DNA from: Porticoccus sp965660005
Lineage (GTDB): Bacteria > Pseudomonadota > Gammaproteobacteria > Pseudomonadales > Porticoccaceae
NCBI RefSeq assembly: GCF_965660005.1
Contig: NZ_CBFHYF010000061.1
Location: forward strand, 1 to 7,960
Reading direction: 5' to 3'
Length of the DNA stretch: 7,960 bases
Made by a program: the position numbers and the translations under genes. This document shows, in pieces, positions 6,266 through 7,960 of the stretch (position 1 is the stretch's first letter; every line of letters begins with the position of its first letter). Under the pieces are notes generated by a model, which saw nothing but the letters and a program-made list of their open reading frames with translations, did not search any database and was not told the DNA's origin.

Positions 6266-7117
6266 TCACTCCCGTTCTGCTAGTACTTGCATCATACGAT
6301 GCGAGGTTTCGAGGCCCGAGTTCTGGTTCTGTCCGGTGACAAAGCGCTTTTCGTCATCCACCACCACATGGGTGGCAAAAAAATCCCTAAATGCGGTCTG
6401 GCTTTCGTATACAACGCCCGCTTCACGCAATGCCGCCTCCGGGTGCAGCGGTGTTAACTCAATACCGAGTTCCTTGATCTGCTTGTCAGTCACCCCGGTC
6501 ATACGGCGCCCGGCAATCAGTAGCGAGCCATCGCGGGCGCGCGCGGTCACCAAGCCCAGTACGCCATGGCAGACACCACCGATTACCGCAGCCTTGTCAC
6601 CGTAGTAGGACTCGCTCACCTTCGCCGCCAGCATGGGGGATTGCGCCAGGTCGTAGGCTGCGCCCCAGCCACCTGATATGAACACGATGTCGTACTGGTC
6701 GATATCCACATCGGCAATGGGAATGGAATTCTTCACCTTGGCCTGGGCAATGGCATCATCGAGGTAGCGATCGTCTTCCGGAGATCTGATCATGTATTGC
6801 AATGTCTGGGGGTCAATGGGGATTTCACCGCCCTGGACGCTGGCAATGTCCACCTCCATGCCACCGTCGAGGAACGTATAGTAGGGGTGGGTAAACTCAG
6901 AGGCCATCACCCCGGTGGCCGGGCCCTCGGTTTCCCCAGGCGCCGCCAGCACGCCGTGGCTGGTAGTGATGATCAGGGCACGCATGCCGGGCAGTGTTGT
7001 GGTTGGCCCTGAGTACTCGGGATGCAGGCCGGCCTTGTGCAGGATTGTCGGCAATGCGGCCAGAAACACCCCCCCAATGACCACCACGACCACCAGTACA
7101 GGCAAGAGCTTTTTCAT
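6266..7117 (-). CDS. Membrane-anchored DJ-1/PfpI family protein, Hsp31-like
   Basis: The protein has 283 residues. Residues 3-24 are a hydrophobic N-terminal helix after MKK, either an uncleaved anchor or a signal peptide, so the domain should face the periplasm. The DJ-1/PfpI domain (about 45-280) begins with MRALIITTSHG. ASEFTHPYYTFLDGGMEVDI supplies the putative catalytic Glu74. IPIDPQT (99-105) and FISGGWGAAYDL (146-157) follow. The nucleophile elbow GGVCHGVLGL has Cys183-His184. This Glu/Cys/His set matches Hsp31-type members, which include glyoxalase III and chaperone or deglycase activities; which one applies is not readable. ATG at 7115-7117 has GAGGT about 5 nt upstream. It is the first gene of the operon and ends 5 bp before the small membrane protein gene. 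Confidence 0.9.
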   Translation of the reverse strand: MKKLLPVLVVVVVIGGVFLAALPTILHKAGLHPEYSGPTTTLPGMRALIITTSHGVLAAPGETEGPATGVMASEFTHPYYTFLDGGMEVDIASVQGGEIPIDPQTLQYMIRSPEDDRYLDDAIAQAKVKNSIPIADVDIDQYDIVFISGGWGAAYDLAQSPMLAAKVSESYYGDKAAVIGGVCHGVLGLVTARARDGSLLIAGRRMTGVTDKQIKELGIELTPLHPEAALREAGVVYESQTAFRDFFATHVVVDDEKRFVTGQNQNSGLETSHRMMQVLAERE

Positions 7118-7237
7118 CGTTGACCTCGTTTCTTGGCAGCAGGACGTGCTAGATATAATATATCGACAGTATTTGTGTCAATATATATGATAATTTTTCA
7201 AATTGCTACACTGACCAGATCCCAACAGGAGAACTCT
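7118..7237. promoter_or_regulatory. Divergent intergenic region with overlapping promoters
   Basis: This 120-bp, strongly AT-rich gap separates two divergent genes. For the plus strand, TCGACA (7163-7168) and TATGAT (7186-7191) are 17 bp apart, a near-consensus sigma-70 promoter starting about 40 nt before the hydrolase ATG. For the minus strand, TTGACA (7176-7181 on plus, exact consensus) faces the operon; candidate -10 hexamers are TTATAT at 17 bp (7153-7158) or TATTAT at 15 bp. The two promoters overlap, so they could compete or be co-regulated. Assignments come from hexamer matches alone. Confidence 0.6.
7158..7186. promoter_or_regulatory. Imperfect inverted repeat, candidate operator
   Basis: ATATATCGACA (7158-7168) and TGTCAATATAT (7176-7186) are reverse complements at 10 of 11 positions with a 7-bp spacer. 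The arms contain the -35 elements of both divergent promoters, so a dimeric regulator bound here would control both directions. Part of the symmetry may simply reflect the two -35 hexamers. No regulator gene is in the window. Confidence 0.4.
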
Positions 7238-7666
7238 ATGAAAAAGCTAGTTACCATCGGTGCAATCGCCCTAGCTATCGCGGTGTTGGCCTACAGCCAG
7301 CGTGCAAATATCGCCAGCCGTTTGATGGCAAAAGGCCTGGAATCCCGCATGGGAGCAGATGCGGTCGCGGAACTGGAAGACGGCCTGCATCTGGCTTTGT
7401 GCGGCGCGGGCGGCCCACTGCCCGCTCCCAACGCCTCCGGCCCCTGCGTTGCGGTGGTGGCAGGCAAACAGCTCTTCATGGTGGATGCGGGTACCGACGG
7501 TCCGCGTAACCTGGGCCGCATGGGTTGCCAGCCAGGCAGCGTCAAAGGTGTGTTCCTTACTCACTTCCACTCGGATCATATCGATGGCCTGCGCGAAATC
7601 AGCACCATACGCTGGGCAGGGGGCGACAATGACGCCCCCTACCTGTCTATGGCCCGCGCGGGGTAG
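7238..7666 (+). CDS. MBL-fold metallohydrolase, N-terminal portion up to premature stop
   Basis: The visible frame gives 142 residues. ATG at 7238 is preceded by AGGAGA (7227-7232) at about 5-nt spacing, so it is preferred to an ATG at 7133 that lies upstream of the promoter. Residues 3-20 are a hydrophobic signal or anchor. LALCGAGGPLPAPNASGPCVAVVAG (about 52-76), FMVDAG (80-85) and FLTHFHSDHIDGL (106-118) are metallo-beta-lactamase-fold motifs, with His109, His111, Asp113 and His114 as the HxHxDH zinc ligands. The arrangement resembles the RNase Z/AtsA-like branch. The protein then runs into a tail (YLSMARAG) and TAG at 7664-7666, without the second half of the fold. The rest of the domain is encoded one frame over, so this product alone should be inactive. 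Confidence 0.8.
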   Translation: MKKLVTIGAIALAIAVLAYSQRANIASRLMAKGLESRMGADAVAELEDGLHLALCGAGGPLPAPNASGPCVAVVAGKQLFMVDAGTDGPRNLGRMGCQPGSVKGVFLTHFHSDHIDGLREISTIRWAGGDNDAPYLSMARAG

Positions 7667-7960
7667 AGCGGGTAATGGACGGCTTCAACGCCGCCTATGC
7701 CCAAGACTTTACGTATCGCCACGAGCACCACGGCGACCTGGTGGCTCCCATGAGTGCAGCTGGCATGCAGGCAGTGCCCTTTGACAAGCCGCCCATGGGT
7801 GAACTGACCCTGGTTTACGAGGGTGAGGGATTAAAGGTAGAAATGCTCGCGGTGGACCACTCCCCGGTGGAACCCGCAGTGGGGTACCGCTTCAGCTACA
7901 AGGGTCGCTCACTGCTGATCACCGGCGACACCACCAAGCAGGCCAACATCCAGAAGTTCT
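7633..7960 (+). pseudogene. Frameshifted 3' portion of the same MBL-fold hydrolase (continues past window)
   Basis: This frame is open from 7633 (just after a TGA at 7630) to the right edge. It reads as a direct continuation of the hydrolase: LPVYGPRGVERVMDGFNAAY, then TYRHEHHGDLV, then a late metal-ligand region with VDHSPVEPAVGYRFSYKGR and LLITGDTT. These correspond to the later His and Asp motifs of RNase Z-like MBL enzymes. Adding one C to the C5 run at 7635-7639 joins the two halves seamlessly (AP-LPVYGP). The first ATG in this frame (7675) lacks a convincing ribosome binding site. The lack of other damage suggests a recent mutation or a sequencing indel. Confidence 0.82.

Noticed and set aside
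7151..7200. AT-rich tract as a replication origin or phage attachment site
   Set aside because: No DnaA boxes, iterons, integrase gene or direct-repeat att pair are visible. Divergent promoters explain the base composition.
7133..7237. Upstream ATG at 7133 for the MBL hydrolase
   Set aside because: It precedes the predicted promoter, translates AT-rich intergenic DNA, and lacks a ribosome binding site. ATG 7238 has AGGAGA and begins a typical MKK hydrophobic leader.

Overview
This is a moderately GC-rich, gene-dense chromosomal segment that looks like a marine or environmental gammaproteobacterium. A member of the Halieaceae/OM60-NOR5 type would fit. That placement is inference from gene content (TonB receptor, type I sulfatase, GST and acyl-CoA dehydrogenase together) and from a 'GGGGACAGACCACG' palindromic repeat I associate with such genomes. 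It was not established by any search.

Layout. Positions 1-1607 (+) hold the C-terminal two thirds or so of a TonB-dependent outer-membrane receptor that enters from the left edge. A perfect 24-bp inverted repeat (1618-1673) separates it from a convergent five-gene block on the minus strand. In transcription order (7117 down to 1676) that block encodes: a membrane-anchored DJ-1/PfpI (Hsp31-like) protein; a small four-helix membrane protein (DUF4345-like); a periplasmic type I sulfatase with a signal peptide and a C-terminal membrane anchor; an unusually long glutathione S-transferase; and an ACAD10/11-like acyl-CoA dehydrogenase. The first four genes are separated by 5 bp, 4 bp and a 4-bp ATGA overlap, so they are almost certainly one operon. 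The dehydrogenase follows after 52 bp that contain a single arm of the same repeat.

An AT-rich 120-bp region (7118-7237) carries overlapping divergent promoters built into an imperfect inverted repeat. It drives the minus-strand operon one way and a metallo-beta-lactamase-fold hydrolase (7238 to the right edge) the other way. The hydrolase gene is interrupted by a one-base deletion in a run of five C near 7635-7639. The reading frame stops at 7664-7666, while the rest of the protein, including the later metal-ligand motifs, continues intact in the neighbouring frame.

How the genes may work together (inference): an outer-membrane receptor for uptake, a periplasmic sulfatase, a cytosolic GST and an acyl-CoA dehydrogenase would suit import, desulfation and oxidation of a sulfated or electrophilic organic substrate. 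The DJ-1-like protein, small membrane protein and MBL hydrolase would be accessory envelope or detoxification functions. The substrate cannot be read from the sequence. There are no tRNA or rRNA genes, CRISPR arrays or complete insertion sequences, and no gene-free stretch exceeds 300 bases.
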